DNA of 64,000 bases from Vibrio diabolicus (GCA_001048675.1 CCKK01000003.1:682001-746000), one strand, 5' to 3'. Shown: positions 34,381 to 44,823, counted from the stretch's first letter. Program-made: numbers and translations. The notes: generated from the sequence alone by a model not told the origin.

Positions 34381-35184
34381 ATGTCACAAGTTCGCATCAA
34401 ATTTATTGCTTCCGATATGGACGGCACTTTGCTTGACCAATACGGTCGTTTGGATCCAGAGTTTTTCGATCTGTTTTTGCAACTGGAAGAGCAAGGCATT
34501 TTGTTCTCCGCTGCGTCTGGTCGTCAGTATTACAGCCTGCGAGACACGTTCGCGCCAATCAAAGAGCGAGTGTTGTATGTGGCCGAAAACGGCACCTTGG
34601 TGATGTACCAAGACAAAGAGCTCTACAGTTGCACCATTCCTAAAGCGGAAGTGGCGGAGATTGTGAAAGCGGCTCGTGAAATTGACGGGGCGAACATCGT
34701 ATTGTGTGGCAAGCGCTCGGCATACATCGAAACGCATGATCAGCAATCGCTGGAAGAATTTCAAAAGTACTACCACCGCTGTGAATACGTGCCGGATTTG
34801 CTTGAGGTCGAAGACGAGTTCATCAAGGTAGCAATTTGTCACTTTGACGGTTCGGAAGAGCTCCTGTTCCCGACCATGAACGCGAAGTTTGGCGCAACGC
34901 ATAAAGTTGTAGTGAGCGCAAAAATTTGGCTGGATGTGATGAATGCCGAGGCCTCTAAAGGCGCGGCCATTCAGCACCTTCAAGAGACGATGAATTTTAC
35001 TCCGGCAGAAACCATGACGTTTGGTGATTACCTCAACGACCTTGAAATGCTGCAAGTCAGTGAGCATTCGTACGCGGTTGCCAACGCGCATGAAGAGATT
35101 AAGAAAATCGCTCGTTATTCTGCGCCAAGCAACCAAGAGGCAGGGGTACTAAAAGTGATTAAAGAAAAAGTGTTAGCGAAGTAA
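34381..35184 (+). CDS. Cof-type HAD phosphatase
   Basis: This 267-residue cytoplasmic phosphatase has HAD motif I FIASDMDGTLLD (residues 8-19), motif II FSAASGRQYYSL, motif III Lys in AEASKGAAIQ and motif IV GDYLNDLEML. The type IIB cap lies between motifs II and III. Such Cof/YbiV-like enzymes dephosphorylate sugar phosphates and other small phosphoesters with low specificity. The ATG at 34381 has only a weak purine stretch upstream. It follows the LysR gene by 95 bases and has its own strong terminator. An apparently long antisense frame lies within it and is a shadow. Confidence 0.92.
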   Translation: MSQVRIKFIASDMDGTLLDQYGRLDPEFFDLFLQLEEQGILFSAASGRQYYSLRDTFAPIKERVLYVAENGTLVMYQDKELYSCTIPKAEVAEIVKAAREIDGANIVLCGKRSAYIETHDQQSLEEFQKYYHRCEYVPDLLEVEDEFIKVAICHFDGSEELLFPTMNAKFGATHKVVVSAKIWLDVMNAEASKGAAIQHLQETMNFTPAETMTFGDYLNDLEMLQVSEHSYAVANAHEEIKKIARYSAPSNQEAGVLKVIKEKVLAK

Positions 35185-35219
35185 CGTTCATCCATTCAAC
35201 GGTACTTTCTTCTTAACGT

Positions 35220-35256
35220 AAAAAGCCCCGCAGTGCATGCGGGGCTTTGTTTTTTT
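35220..35256. terminator. Intrinsic terminator after HAD phosphatase
   Basis: An 11-bp stem AAAGCCCCGCA / TGCGGGGCTTT with loop GTGCA is followed by GTTTTTTT. The A-run in front gives it some activity for the convergent operon too. Confidence 0.92.
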
Positions 35257-35290
35257 GTGTGGTGGGAGGGGGTAGTAATGTTCCCGTTTT

Positions 35291-35695
35291 TTAGCGCACG
35301 TACTTAGCGGTTGCGCTGACTAAAAAATGCTGCAACTTTCCATCCGATTTTGGTACCCACAAGTCGTTGTGGTATTGGTAGATACGGCCATTGACGGTCA
35401 CAGACAAGGTGTTATCACCCGTTTGTTCCATGCGAATAAACTGATCCGAAGTGACCAAAAACGGCTCTTGTTCTTCAATGCTCTGGCCCGTTGCCAATAC
35501 GAAGTAGCCGAATCGGTTGCCAGCATCCGGATCGGTTGAGTAGATTCGATGCCCAACGAGGCTGTAGTCGTCGTTGAGTGCCTGCTCAAGCGTTTTTTGC
35601 CCGATGGTTTCGTGTGATGGGATAAATACCCAAGCCAACACACCTGCCGCAATGACTGCTATTAGAAGCAGTACTTGCATGAACTTTCTCATCAT
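35291..35695 (-). CDS. Hypothetical membrane-anchored periplasmic protein
   Basis: This 134-residue protein has an N-terminal hydrophobic helix (VLLLIAVIAAGVLAWVFI, about residues 8-25) and a periplasmic domain with repeated short beta segments (SLVGHRIYST, FGYFVLATGQ, NTLSVTVNGRIYQYHND). I know no family. It is the last of three minus-strand genes: sensor-like periplasmic protein, diguanylate cyclase and this one, with nine bases between the cyclase stop and this start. That spacing implies a common transcript and probably a common signalling role. Confidence 0.6.
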   Translation of the reverse strand: MMRKFMQVLLLIAVIAAGVLAWVFIPSHETIGQKTLEQALNDDYSLVGHRIYSTDPDAGNRFGYFVLATGQSIEEQEPFLVTSDQFIRMEQTGDNTLSVTVNGRIYQYHNDLWVPKSDGKLQHFLVSATAKYVR

Positions 35696-35704
35696 AAATA
35701 CCGT

Positions 35705-36802
35705 TTAACGTTGAAATTTCATTTTGTACATGCGCTTATCCGCTATGCTGATAAGAAAGTCAACATTGTTACTGTCTTTTGGGTATTGCGCTAAGCCCAT
35801 GCTGGTTGATAGTGTTGCGACGTTGTCGGAGTTTAGTATTGGCGCATCAAATACCGCATTGATATGCTCACGAACGCCTTCTTCATCAACATGCTCCCCT
35901 TCGAGGATGACGGCGAACTCATCGCCTCCCATGCGATAGACGGTAAAATCATTCAACGCCATAGATTTAAGCCGTCTAGCAATTTCACGCAGTACGGTGT
36001 CTCCCACTTGGTGACCGTGTGTATCGTTGACACTTTTAAAACCATTTAAATCTAAAATCCACAGAGAAAAAGGCCTTTTCTCTTGAGTGAGCTCATTCAG
36101 GTTGATAAATAGTGCATTGCGATTTCCAAGATGAGTCAGTGGGTCGCTGAGCGCCAGTTTTCTATGGAAATGGGATTCACGATAAAAGAAATAAGTCAGA
36201 GACAGGATCGACAAAACGAATGTAGCAAACAGCATATACTGCGCTTGCATTAACCGTTGCGTTTCTCCTTTCTGTGCCTCATAGACTTTGCTGCTTAGGC
36301 GAAAGTTCTGATTAACGAAATCGACCAAGCTTAAGTACAGTGTTTGAGTGGATCGATAAAATTGAGCCGCAGCTTGGCTATCGCCAGTTCTTGCTTCAAC
36401 TAATTGCGCTTCCAGACCCTGAAATTCCTCAAACAGATCAATGAAATACTGATGCATATTATTTCGAGAGAAAAAAGTGTAGGCTTCATTACTACTAATT
36501 AATAAATCGAATCTACTCCAGGCCAATTCATATTGCAGCTCTGCACCTTCGATATTTAATACATTTTCATCGACTCGTCTCGCTTCTCCGACAAGTTCCG
36601 AAAGCTCTTTAGAGAGTTGGAATAAAAACCAGGTTGCTTGTTTTTGCTCATTATTAAAGTTTTGTGACAGTGCGCGTGTCTGCTGCAGAAGCAATACATT
36701 TGCGAGAAGCAAAGAAGTGGCAAACACCACAAGCAACATTTTACTGGTTGTAGAGTATTGTGGTGCTCTCTGCTTTTGATAGGTGGGTTCTGATAACTTC
36801 AT
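35705..36802 (-). CDS. Diguanylate cyclase with periplasmic sensor domain
   Basis: This 365-residue protein has a first transmembrane helix (about residues 21-38), a mainly helical periplasmic domain to about 190, a second helix (YMLFATFVLSILSLTYFFY, about 190-208) and a GGDEF domain. The latter has LTHLGNRNALF, ILDLNGFKSVNDTHGHQVGDTVL and the intact active site YRMGGDEFAVIL. It should make cyclic di-GMP at the inner membrane. No RxxD inhibitory site precedes GGDEF. It lies five bases downstream of a periplasmic molybdopterin-fold protein, a likely sensory partner for the periplasmic domain. Confidence 0.93.
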   Translation of the reverse strand: MKLSEPTYQKQRAPQYSTTSKMLLVVFATSLLLANVLLLQQTRALSQNFNNEQKQATWFLFQLSKELSELVGEARRVDENVLNIEGAELQYELAWSRFDLLISSNEAYTFFSRNNMHQYFIDLFEEFQGLEAQLVEARTGDSQAAAQFYRSTQTLYLSLVDFVNQNFRLSSKVYEAQKGETQRLMQAQYMLFATFVLSILSLTYFFYRESHFHRKLALSDPLTHLGNRNALFINLNELTQEKRPFSLWILDLNGFKSVNDTHGHQVGDTVLREIARRLKSMALNDFTVYRMGGDEFAVILEGEHVDEEGVREHINAVFDAPILNSDNVATLSTSMGLAQYPKDSNNVDFLISIADKRMYKMKFQR

Positions 36803-36807
36803 TCTTA

Positions 36808-37266
36808 TTATTTTGCTTTCATCTCATTTACTTGCCAGACCATTTGCGCGTGATATTTATTGTAGTTGAGCTCAGGATAGAGGCTAAGAGAGTATATTAC
36901 CCAAAATGGCCCCTTATTCCTGACTTTTATATAGTGTTGATCTTGTTGGTAAGCCAGTATTGGTTGGTATCTAAGAATGTCTTGTCGAGACAGTGTCGAG
37001 TGATAGTCATTCAAGCTACTGACATCAACTTGTTCTGGCACTTTGCCATAGACGTGGGTGAGGAGCGTGCTAAGTTTGACCCCAAGAAATTCAGAAGAAG
37101 CAGGGATCCAAGGCAGCGTGGTTGTGTAGCTGGTGGTTGGTAAAGATTGAATCTCTTCCAGTTTTAATGTGACACTAGGTTGTTGGCTACTGCTAAATAC
37201 GATCGTACTTGCAGATAAGAATGGCGCAACAAAAAACAGACCTAGCGCGACTATCTTTTTCATCAT
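36808..37266 (-). CDS. Periplasmic oxidoreductase molybdopterin-binding-like protein
   Basis: This 152-residue exported protein has a signal peptide ending PFLSA. The mature part resembles the sulfite-oxidase/molybdopterin-binding fold: FLGVKLSTLLTHV, then LNDYHSTLSRQDI, PILAYQQDQHYI and NKGPFWVIYSLSLYPEL. The cysteine that coordinates molybdenum in true enzymes is missing, so it is probably a binding or sensory version. It starts a three-gene operon, with a periplasmic-domain diguanylate cyclase only five bases downstream. Similar pairs exist in other Vibrio. I infer that it reports a periplasmic signal to the cyclase. Confidence 0.7.
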   Translation of the reverse strand: MMKKIVALGLFFVAPFLSASTIVFSSSQQPSVTLKLEEIQSLPTTSYTTTLPWIPASSEFLGVKLSTLLTHVYGKVPEQVDVSSLNDYHSTLSRQDILRYQPILAYQQDQHYIKVRNKGPFWVIYSLSLYPELNYNKYHAQMVWQVNEMKAK

Positions 37267-37653
37267 ATGCCCTTTGAGTTTTATTCTTTTTGCTGAGCTA
37301 GGACAAAGGTGCTAGCGGTACTTTATTTGTAATTGTAATAATAGAGCCAACCGGATGAGATTTTATAATATGTTATGTTTGAAAAGTAACTGTCGGTTTA
37401 CTGTACGTCAAGGTTATTAAGTGACTTCTTAATTAAAAGGTCAGAAATATGCGTTATTATTTCGCTCTATAACGAATTCGTGTCAGTTCGCAGATTTTTA
37501 ATGGAAATTAATCCTATTTTCAACCGATGAATTGTATTGTGAATGAGAATTAGAAGGGTTAATGATTGAGGTATAAGCAAATCCGATTTCATCCTTACAT
37601 TGTTCTCTATCTTTATTCCAATGTTATTTAAGATTGGTATGTTAATACACACC
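37267..37653. other. AT-rich intergenic region without recognised genes
   Basis: About 390 bases between the sensor/cyclase operon promoter side and the fghA terminator are noticeably AT-rich. A 66-codon minus-strand frame at 37467-37667 has no ribosome-binding site, low-complexity hydrophobic composition and overlaps the terminator side, so I do not call it. The promoter of the 36808 operon must lie near its left end, but I see no clear -35/-10 pair. Confidence 0.4.
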
Positions 37654-37691
37654 AAAAATAAAGCCACCTAGGTAGGTGACTTTATTTTTTA
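37654..37691. terminator. Intrinsic terminator after fghA
   Basis: AATAAAG-C-CACCT pairs with AGGTG-A-CTTTATT (one C/A mismatch). T-runs on both strands let it act bidirectionally; its position just past the fghA stop shows its main use. Confidence 0.8.
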
Positions 37692-37714
37692 ATTCATCAA
37701 GTTACTTCTATGAA

Positions 37715-38554
37715 TTAGGCAAACAAATACTTCGCATGGAAGTTGAGATGATCGTCAATAAAGCTTGAGATGAAATAATAGCTATGGTCGTAACCAGATT
37801 GCATTCTTAAGTTCAGGTTTGAATCATGCACTTTTGCTGCAGCAACCAGCGCTTCTGGCCTAAGTTGCTCGTTAAGGAATCCATCAGCATCACCTTGATC
37901 AACCAAAATAGGAAGTGGTGATGGTTTTTGCTTGAGAAGCTCACTTGCATCGTATTGCTTCCAGCTTTCAATATCTTTGCCTAAGTAAGCAGTAAAGGCT
38001 TTTTGTCCCCAAGGGCATTGGACTGGGTTACAGATAGGGCTAAACGCCGATATTGAGCGATATTGTTCTGCGTTTTTCAGACCAATGGTTAATGCTCCGT
38101 GACCTCCCATGCTGTGCCCAGAAATGGATTTTACTTCTGAGACAGGGAAATTGCTTTCAATGATCTCTGGTAACTCTTTAGTCACGTAATCGTACATGAA
38201 GTAATGCAGTGACCAAGGTGCTTGAGTCGCATTAAGGTAAAAGCCAGCTCCTTTACCCAGGTCATAGTTTTCATCGTCAGCGATACCTTCGCCTCTTGGA
38301 CTCGTGTCCGGAGCAATGATCGCAATGCCAAGCTCGGCCGCCATACGAAATGCGCCCGCTTTCTGCATAAAGTTTTCATCGGTGCAGGTTAAGCCCGACA
38401 ACCAGTACAAAGCGGGTACGGGGTTCGATTTAGTGGCATTCGGTGGTAAGAAAATCGCAAAGCGCATCGTGCAGTTTAGGGCTTTGGATTCGTGTGTATA
38501 TTGTTTGTGCCAACCGCCAAACACTTTGGCCTGGCTTACATTTTCAATGGTCAT
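37715..38554 (-). CDS. fghA: S-formylglutathione hydrolase
   Basis: FghA hydrolyses S-formylglutathione to formate and glutathione, the second step of glutathione-dependent formaldehyde oxidation. The 279-residue serine esterase (from ATG 38554, MTIENVSQAK) has YWLSGLTCTDENFMQKAG, the nucleophile elbow SGHSMGGHGAL near residue 148, the Asp in LVDQGDADGFL and the His in GYDHSYYFI. These are classic esterase-D features. It lies about 60 bases downstream of frmA in the same orientation and forms an operon with it. Confidence 0.96.
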   Translation of the reverse strand: MTIENVSQAKVFGGWHKQYTHESKALNCTMRFAIFLPPNATKSNPVPALYWLSGLTCTDENFMQKAGAFRMAAELGIAIIAPDTSPRGEGIADDENYDLGKGAGFYLNATQAPWSLHYFMYDYVTKELPEIIESNFPVSEVKSISGHSMGGHGALTIGLKNAEQYRSISAFSPICNPVQCPWGQKAFTAYLGKDIESWKQYDASELLKQKPSPLPILVDQGDADGFLNEQLRPEALVAAAKVHDSNLNLRMQSGYDHSYYFISSFIDDHLNFHAKYLFA

Positions 38555-38615
38555 GAATAAACTCTCTAACAACAGAATGAATTCAGGCTCCCCAAAAGGA
38601 GAGCCTGAGGCAGCA

Positions 38616-39824
<1,209 letters not shown>

Positions 39825-40056
39825 TTACTGCGCTGCGTCGTTTTGCTGGTATCCATTCTAGGTGTTTCAATAAAAATGATAATCCGTCCATTTTGAAAAT
39901 GATTTTTACATATACGTAATAATGTTAAGGTGAATGGACAACAAGAGTGTGATGCCTCCTCAAAGCGGAAGGGAAGCGGAAAAGGCAGTTGACCTGAAGT
40001 TAGGTAGAGGGGCTAGAGTAGAACGCAATCAACCCATCAGCGAAGTAAGAGTGATT

Positions 40057-40863
40057 ATGAACAAGACGGATCTGAATGCCTATTTAACCAAGCTCGGTTT
40101 GCCAAGAGAGCTACCTGCCGATTTAGAAACATTACATAAAGTACACGTGGCACAGCACCGCAGCCTGCCGTTTGAGAACTTTGATATTGCGTTGCAGCGC
40201 GGCATCTCTGTTGAGATTGAAGACATCATTCAAAAAACGGTGTATCACTCTCGCGGTGGTTACTGCTTTGAATTGAATGGCTTAATGCTTGAGGTACTCA
40301 ATACTCTCGGATTTGAAGCACGCAGTTTACTAGGACGTGTGCATGTGTCGGGCACACCAACGGGCCGTAGTCATCAAATCACGTTGGTAACGCTGGATGA
40401 ACAAGCATGGATTGTCGATGTGGGCTTTGGCTCAAATACGCCGCGCGCGCCATTGCCGTTTATCCTCAACCAAGTGATTCAAACGGATTTACAAACCTTC
40501 CGCTTTGTCGAAGATGCTCAGTTTGGTTACTTCCTTCAAGTGTTGTCAACGGACGGAACGGACACGTGGAACAACCTTTATAGCTTCGATTTAGAGTTTG
40601 TATTTGCGGGTGATATCGCGTGTGGCAACTTTTTTACCTCCACTTCTCCTCACTCGCGTTTTACCAGTGCAAGAGTCGCGGCGAAAGCAACAGAAAGTGG
40701 GTTGGTGACATTGCTTAACTACACACTCAAATACACCAGCCAAGGTGAGCAGACAGAATTGGAGTTAGAGCCGGGCCAAGCCTATTTGGATGCATTGAAA
40801 GAATACTTCGGCATTGAGCTTGATGCGCAGTACGGCGATCTTCGTCCGTTGCCTGATGCGTAA
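40057..40863 (+). CDS. Arylamine N-acetyltransferase
   Basis: NAT enzymes move an acetyl group from acetyl-CoA to arylamines and hydrazines in the cytoplasm. The 268-residue protein has the catalytic triad: Cys70 in RGGYCFELN, His in GRSHQITLV and Asp in WIVDVGFGSN. LPFENFDI near residue 38 is also typical. I use ATG 40057 (MNKTDLNAYL) because the family alignment starts there. The frame is open back to 39934, but that extension is low-complexity and charged. The role may be detoxification, near the formaldehyde genes. A LysR gene follows in the same direction. Confidence 0.93.
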   Translation: MNKTDLNAYLTKLGLPRELPADLETLHKVHVAQHRSLPFENFDIALQRGISVEIEDIIQKTVYHSRGGYCFELNGLMLEVLNTLGFEARSLLGRVHVSGTPTGRSHQITLVTLDEQAWIVDVGFGSNTPRAPLPFILNQVIQTDLQTFRFVEDAQFGYFLQVLSTDGTDTWNNLYSFDLEFVFAGDIACGNFFTSTSPHSRFTSARVAAKATESGLVTLLNYTLKYTSQGEQTELELEPGQAYLDALKEYFGIELDAQYGDLRPLPDA

Positions 40864-40943
40864 AATTCTCCCGTTTTCAAAGCGTAGCGCGACGAGAACA
40901 TTTTCATCACTATTTGTCTAAAAGAGGTCGACAGGAATACAGC

Positions 40944-41816
40944 ATGGCGAATTGGGAAGGGGTCAGCGAATTTGTTGCTGTGGCAGAAACCAACAGTTTT
41001 ACCGGAGCAGCAGCTAAGCTGAAAACATCGGTGGCACAAATCAGTCGTCGGGTATCAGCACTTGAAGAACGACTTGCGGTGAAATTGCTGCATCGCACGA
41101 CGAGAAAAGTCTCCCTGTCTGAAGCCGGACAACTCTATTACCAGCAGTGTAAACATTTGGTGGAAGGGTTAGAACTGGCCGAGCTTGCCGTAACGCAAAT
41201 GCAGACCGAACCGCGCGGTTTACTGCGCGTGACGGCTCCTGTGACTTATGGGGAAATGAACCTCGCGCCGCTTTTGCATCAGTTTTTGGAAAAGTACCCG
41301 CGTGTGGATCTCGATTTAGTGCTGACCAACCAAAAGCTGGATTTGATTGAGCAAGGTGTGGACGTGGCGATTCGTCTTGGCCGCTTGCAAGATTCCAGCA
41401 TGATTGCCAAGCGTCTTTCCTCACGTCAAACCTACGTGTGTGCCAGTCCGATGTACTTGGAGCGTTTTGGTGAGCCACATACGTTGTCGGAATTGGGACG
41501 GCATCAGTGCTTGGTTGGCTCGGTCGACTATTGGCACTTTAAGGAAAATAAACGCGATAAATCTTTACGCGTGTCGGGACGAATTAAATGCAACAGCGGT
41601 TTTGCTTTGGTGGACGCAGCGAAACGCGGTCTGGGTTTAGTGCAGCTGCCGGATTATTACGTTCAAGAAGCGTTAGACAGTGGTGAGTTAGTCGAGGTGC
41701 TAACCGATTACCGCGACGATCGCGAAGGCATTTGGGCGTTGTATCCGCAAAGTCGCAATTTGTCGCCAAAAGTACGGTTATTGATCGACTTTTTGGCGCA
41801 AGAGCTTGTTGATTAG
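40944..41816 (+). CDS. LysR-family transcriptional regulator
   Basis: This 290-residue regulator starts at ATG 40944, with AGGA eight bases upstream. The helix-turn-helix is FVAVAETNSFTGAAAKLKTSVAQISRRVSALEERL (residues 9-43), followed by LLHRTTRKVSLSEAG. The effector domain has LRVTAPVTYGEMNLAPLL and IDFLAQEL at the end. It follows the NAT gene by 80 bases, so it may be cotranscribed with it and regulate NAT or the divergent frmA-fghA operon. Targets are inferred from position only. Confidence 0.92.
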   Translation: MANWEGVSEFVAVAETNSFTGAAAKLKTSVAQISRRVSALEERLAVKLLHRTTRKVSLSEAGQLYYQQCKHLVEGLELAELAVTQMQTEPRGLLRVTAPVTYGEMNLAPLLHQFLEKYPRVDLDLVLTNQKLDLIEQGVDVAIRLGRLQDSSMIAKRLSSRQTYVCASPMYLERFGEPHTLSELGRHQCLVGSVDYWHFKENKRDKSLRVSGRIKCNSGFALVDAAKRGLGLVQLPDYYVQEALDSGELVEVLTDYRDDREGIWALYPQSRNLSPKVRLLIDFLAQELVD

Positions 41817-41850
41817 CGGTTTAAAGTGCCTCATTACAAGGTATGTTGCT

Positions 41851-41880
41851 AAAACGCCCGGTGATGCCGGGCGTTTTTAT
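41851..41880. terminator. Intrinsic terminator
   Basis: The stem AAAACGCCCGG / CCGGGCGTTTT with loop TGATG is followed by TTATT. It lies between the convergent LysR and siderophore-interacting genes. Confidence 0.9.
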
Positions 41881-41915
41881 TAGGATGAGAGCTGGAATCG
41901 AATAGACATGAACCA

Positions 41916-42689
41916 CTATTGGTTGGATTCCGCGTCTTCACGTTTAATCACTTTGTGCCCATCTTCAGACACGCCTTGCTTCCAATAGCTGCTGATGTAG
42001 ATATTCTCGCGATCGACTTCTTTCTCATTGCGGAAATATTGGCGCAGCGCACGCATTGAATCGAACTCACACGCACACCATATCGAAGCGTTACCATCTA
42101 ACCACTCGAGTTCGCGAACGCTATCAGCCAAGGCTTGCCCTTCGGTTAACCAAATCAACTCCATGCCTGCTGGCGCATGTAGGGGTTGGATGTCGGCTGG
42201 AGACATCACGCTGATCACTGCATAGCCTTTGGCCTCTTCTGGCAACGTACGAACTTTCGCAGAAAGCGCTGGAAGTGCCGTCATATCGGCAGCCATGAAG
42301 AACCAATCCGCCTCCGTATTTAAGTTGGAGATGCTACCCGGCCCCACGATGCTGATCGTGTCGCCTTTTTGCGCGGCCATTGCCCAACGTGCTGCAAATC
42401 CGCATTGCAGATCTTGCGTTACGTGTCGGACGAAATCCACTTCGATTGAGCTGGTTTCTGGATGAAAGCGTCGAATTGTGTAAGTGCGCATGATTGGTCG
42501 GTCGTCTTCTGACAGGATGCTCAGATCCGAGCCACCCATATCGTTAAACAGTAATTTGATGTAACTGCCTTCGCAGTCACGAGGAAAGTGGCTCAGCGCC
42601 TCACCTTGCAAGGTAATGCGCTGCATGTTTGGAGTAATTGTCTCTGTGTCTGTGACAACAATCGTTTTAGGTTGAGGCTTCTTCTTCAT
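41916..42689 (-). CDS. Siderophore-interacting protein (ViuB/SIP ferric reductase family)
   Basis: The 257-residue cytoplasmic flavoprotein has a ferredoxin-reductase-like FAD part (MRTYTIRRFHPETSSIEVDFVRH, about residues 70-92) and GDTISIVGPGS. The C-terminal domain includes FFMAADMTALPALSA and WCACEFDSMRALRQYF, with the end YISSYWKQG. These are the hallmarks of the SIP family, which reduces ferric siderophores to release iron; ViuB of Vibrio is a member. I prefer ATG 42689 (MKKKPQPKT); an upstream start at 42737 adds 16 residues. A weak Fur-like motif lies just upstream. No siderophore receptor or synthesis gene is nearby. Confidence 0.92.
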   Translation of the reverse strand: MKKKPQPKTIVVTDTETITPNMQRITLQGEALSHFPRDCEGSYIKLLFNDMGGSDLSILSEDDRPIMRTYTIRRFHPETSSIEVDFVRHVTQDLQCGFAARWAMAAQKGDTISIVGPGSISNLNTEADWFFMAADMTALPALSAKVRTLPEEAKGYAVISVMSPADIQPLHAPAGMELIWLTEGQALADSVRELEWLDGNASIWCACEFDSMRALRQYFRNEKEVDRENIYISSYWKQGVSEDGHKVIKREDAESNQ

Positions 42690-42703
42690 CTTTGACTCTA
42701 CTC

Positions 42704-42716
42704 GATAATTATTCTC
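42704..42716. promoter_or_regulatory. Possible Fur half-site
   Basis: GATAATTATTCTC lies 15 bases upstream of the siderophore-interacting gene and matches the GATAAT half of the Fur box. The second half matches poorly. Iron control is expected for this gene family, so the site is plausible but not secure. Confidence 0.3.
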
Positions 42717-42845
42717 TTTCTCATTTAAGGTTATCAAGATCTCTCATAAGAGGGTAGTGTCTTTATATAAATTTACACTGTGAATTGAGCTGGATTATTG
42801 GAGTATTGCAGTGGTACTGGGGACTGGGGCGAGCAAAATACGTAG

Positions 42846-42880
42846 AAAAAATAAGAAAGGGCACGCCAACATGCCCTTTC
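42846..42880 (-). terminator. Intrinsic terminator of the S9 peptidase gene
   Basis: The stem GAAAGGGCA / TGCCCTTTC with loop CGCCAACA is followed on the minus strand by TTATTTTTT. Confidence 0.88.
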
Positions 42881-42900
42881 GAACTTAACGATGTAAAGGC

Positions 42901-44823
42901 TTACTGAGTCTGCTCAAGTAAATGTGTTTTTAGGAATCTATCCATCGCTTGGTAACCATCAAGACGGTTCTCCAAAGAGCGGAATCCGTGCCCCTCATTT
43001 TCCTTCACGATGTATTCGACCTCGACGCCTTGTTCGCGCAGTGCATCAACGATTTGGTCTGACTCGCTCTTCACCACGCGTGGATCTTGTGCACCTTGTA
43101 GGACCAATAAGGGTGCCTTAATTTGGTCGACATGGAACACTGGTGAGTAGGCTTTCATCATTTTCGCATCTTCAGGATCATTCGGATTGCCTACTTGCTC
43201 GTGTAACATTGCAAGGAATGGTGCCCAATAAGGTGGAATGGAGTCCATAAAGGTAAATAAGTTAGATACGCCAACGTAGTCGATTCCGCACTTATATAAA
43301 TCAGGAGTGAATGTCACCCCCGCCAGAGTTGCGTAGCCGCCATAAGAGGCACCATAAATACATACGTTGCCATCTTGTGCGTAACCTTGTTCGGTAGCCC
43401 ATTTGACACCGTCGGTAATGTCATCCTGCATGGATTGTCCCCATTGCTTAAACGACTTCTCCCAAAACTCGCGACCATAACCAGTTGAGCCCCTGAAGTT
43501 CATTTGCAGCACTGCGATACCGCGGTTAGCGAATAATTGCACCTCAGGCTGAAATCCCCAGTGATCACGAGCCCATGGACCACCGTGCGGGAGCACAAGC
43601 AAAGGCAGATCTTTGGCTTCTCGACCCTTCGGCAGCGTTAGGTACCCATGAATGGTATCTCCATCGCGAGCGGTGTATTGGATAGGCGTCATCTTCGCCA
43701 TATGTTCTGGCTTATGCCATGGAGCGTTTTCTGCCAATTTCTCCAATTTGTCTGCTTTACGATCGTAGAAGTAGTAATTTGGTCGATCGACATCGCTGTA
43801 GGTGACGACAATCATTTTACTTTCATCTCGCGTCGCACTGGTTACAGAAATTTCTACATTTGGCAGTTTCTCTGAGAGGCGTTCGAAGGTTTGTTGGTAG
43901 GAATCATCTAAGAAGTGATAGTGGTTTTTATCTGTCACGTAAGAGACTGAAACCAGCTTATTAAGCGCTTCAGAGTAATGAGCGCTATTCACGTCAACTT
44001 CCGGATGAGAGAAGATTTCTCGTATTTCTTTATTGGCTTTTACATCGTATTCAACGATGGCTGATTTATCACGCGTAATTCGTGATGCCACATATAAGTT
44101 TTTGTTGTCCGGCGTGAATGAAATGGGGCTAAAGCTCTCTTTGAAAGTGAGATTCTTTAGCGGCTTAAATTCATCTTCAACCGTATCGCGATATAAAACG
44201 GAGGTATTAACACCATCTGATGTGGTGATGACACGAATGTTGCCATCGTGATCGGTACCCCATGAGCGCACATTGCCCGGGTTTTGCGCGACGAGAGTAT
44301 TTTCGCCTGTTTTTAGATTATGTCGATAAACATCAAAGACTTGTGGGTTACGCTCGTTACTCGAAATCAAAATGTCATCGGGTTGATTGTCTAGCGTGTC
44401 GATAACGTATGCCACAACACCGGATGTCGGTGTGATGGTTTTCTCTTCGCCTGTTTTGACATTAACCGTCACGAGATAAAAGTTCTCATCTCCTCCCGTA
44501 TCACGAGAGTAAATTACGGTGTCTTCGCCAACCCAGTAGTAGTATGCGATGTCGCGCCCTGTTACGGATGTGACGCGTTTTATCTGATCGGGGTTATCTG
44601 TGGGATAAACAAAGACGTTCTTACGGTCTTGCCATGGCTTCATCATTGAGATGTAGTCACCAGCAGGAGAGATTTGATAGCTAGAAACTTCGCTGTTTTT
44701 AAAGAAATAATCCACTGGATACTCGGGTGGAATCATTTCAGCATTGGTTGTGGTGGATGTTTGACTGCAACCCGCCAATAATAATCCAAAAGTGGCAGCA
44801 AGAATAAGCTTGCGAGTGTGCAT
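42901..44823 (-). CDS. S9 family peptidase lipoprotein (prolyl oligopeptidase type)
   Basis: This 640-residue protein starts with a lipoprotein signal peptide; the lipobox LLLAGC places the lipidated Cys at about residue 19. The N-terminal two thirds are a beta-propeller. The C-terminal alpha/beta-hydrolase domain has LPLLVLPHGGPWARDHWGF, the nucleophile motif GASYGGYA near residue 495, Asp in VLQGAQDPRVV and His in ENEGHGFR. This is the acylaminoacyl-peptidase/DPP-like branch of S9. It likely trims peptides at the cell envelope. AAGGAG precedes the ATG. It is monocistronic; the gap 44824-45078 shows no gene. Confidence 0.94.
   Translation of the reverse strand: MHTRKLILAATFGLLLAGCSQTSTTTNAEMIPPEYPVDYFFKNSEVSSYQISPAGDYISMMKPWQDRKNVFVYPTDNPDQIKRVTSVTGRDIAYYYWVGEDTVIYSRDTGGDENFYLVTVNVKTGEEKTITPTSGVVAYVIDTLDNQPDDILISSNERNPQVFDVYRHNLKTGENTLVAQNPGNVRSWGTDHDGNIRVITTSDGVNTSVLYRDTVEDEFKPLKNLTFKESFSPISFTPDNKNLYVASRITRDKSAIVEYDVKANKEIREIFSHPEVDVNSAHYSEALNKLVSVSYVTDKNHYHFLDDSYQQTFERLSEKLPNVEISVTSATRDESKMIVVTYSDVDRPNYYFYDRKADKLEKLAENAPWHKPEHMAKMTPIQYTARDGDTIHGYLTLPKGREAKDLPLLVLPHGGPWARDHWGFQPEVQLFANRGIAVLQMNFRGSTGYGREFWEKSFKQWGQSMQDDITDGVKWATEQGYAQDGNVCIYGASYGGYATLAGVTFTPDLYKCGIDYVGVSNLFTFMDSIPPYWAPFLAMLHEQVGNPNDPEDAKMMKAYSPVFHVDQIKAPLLVLQGAQDPRVVKSESDQIVDALREQGVEVEYIVKENEGHGFRSLENRLDGYQAMDRFLKTHLLEQTQ

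Noticed and set aside
34384..35136. Long minus-strand frame of 250 codons
   Set aside because: It lies antisense to the HAD phosphatase, whose motifs are intact; it is a shadow frame.
37467..37667. 66-codon minus-strand frame in the fghA upstream gap
   Set aside because: AT-rich low-complexity sequence without a ribosome site; overlaps the terminator region.
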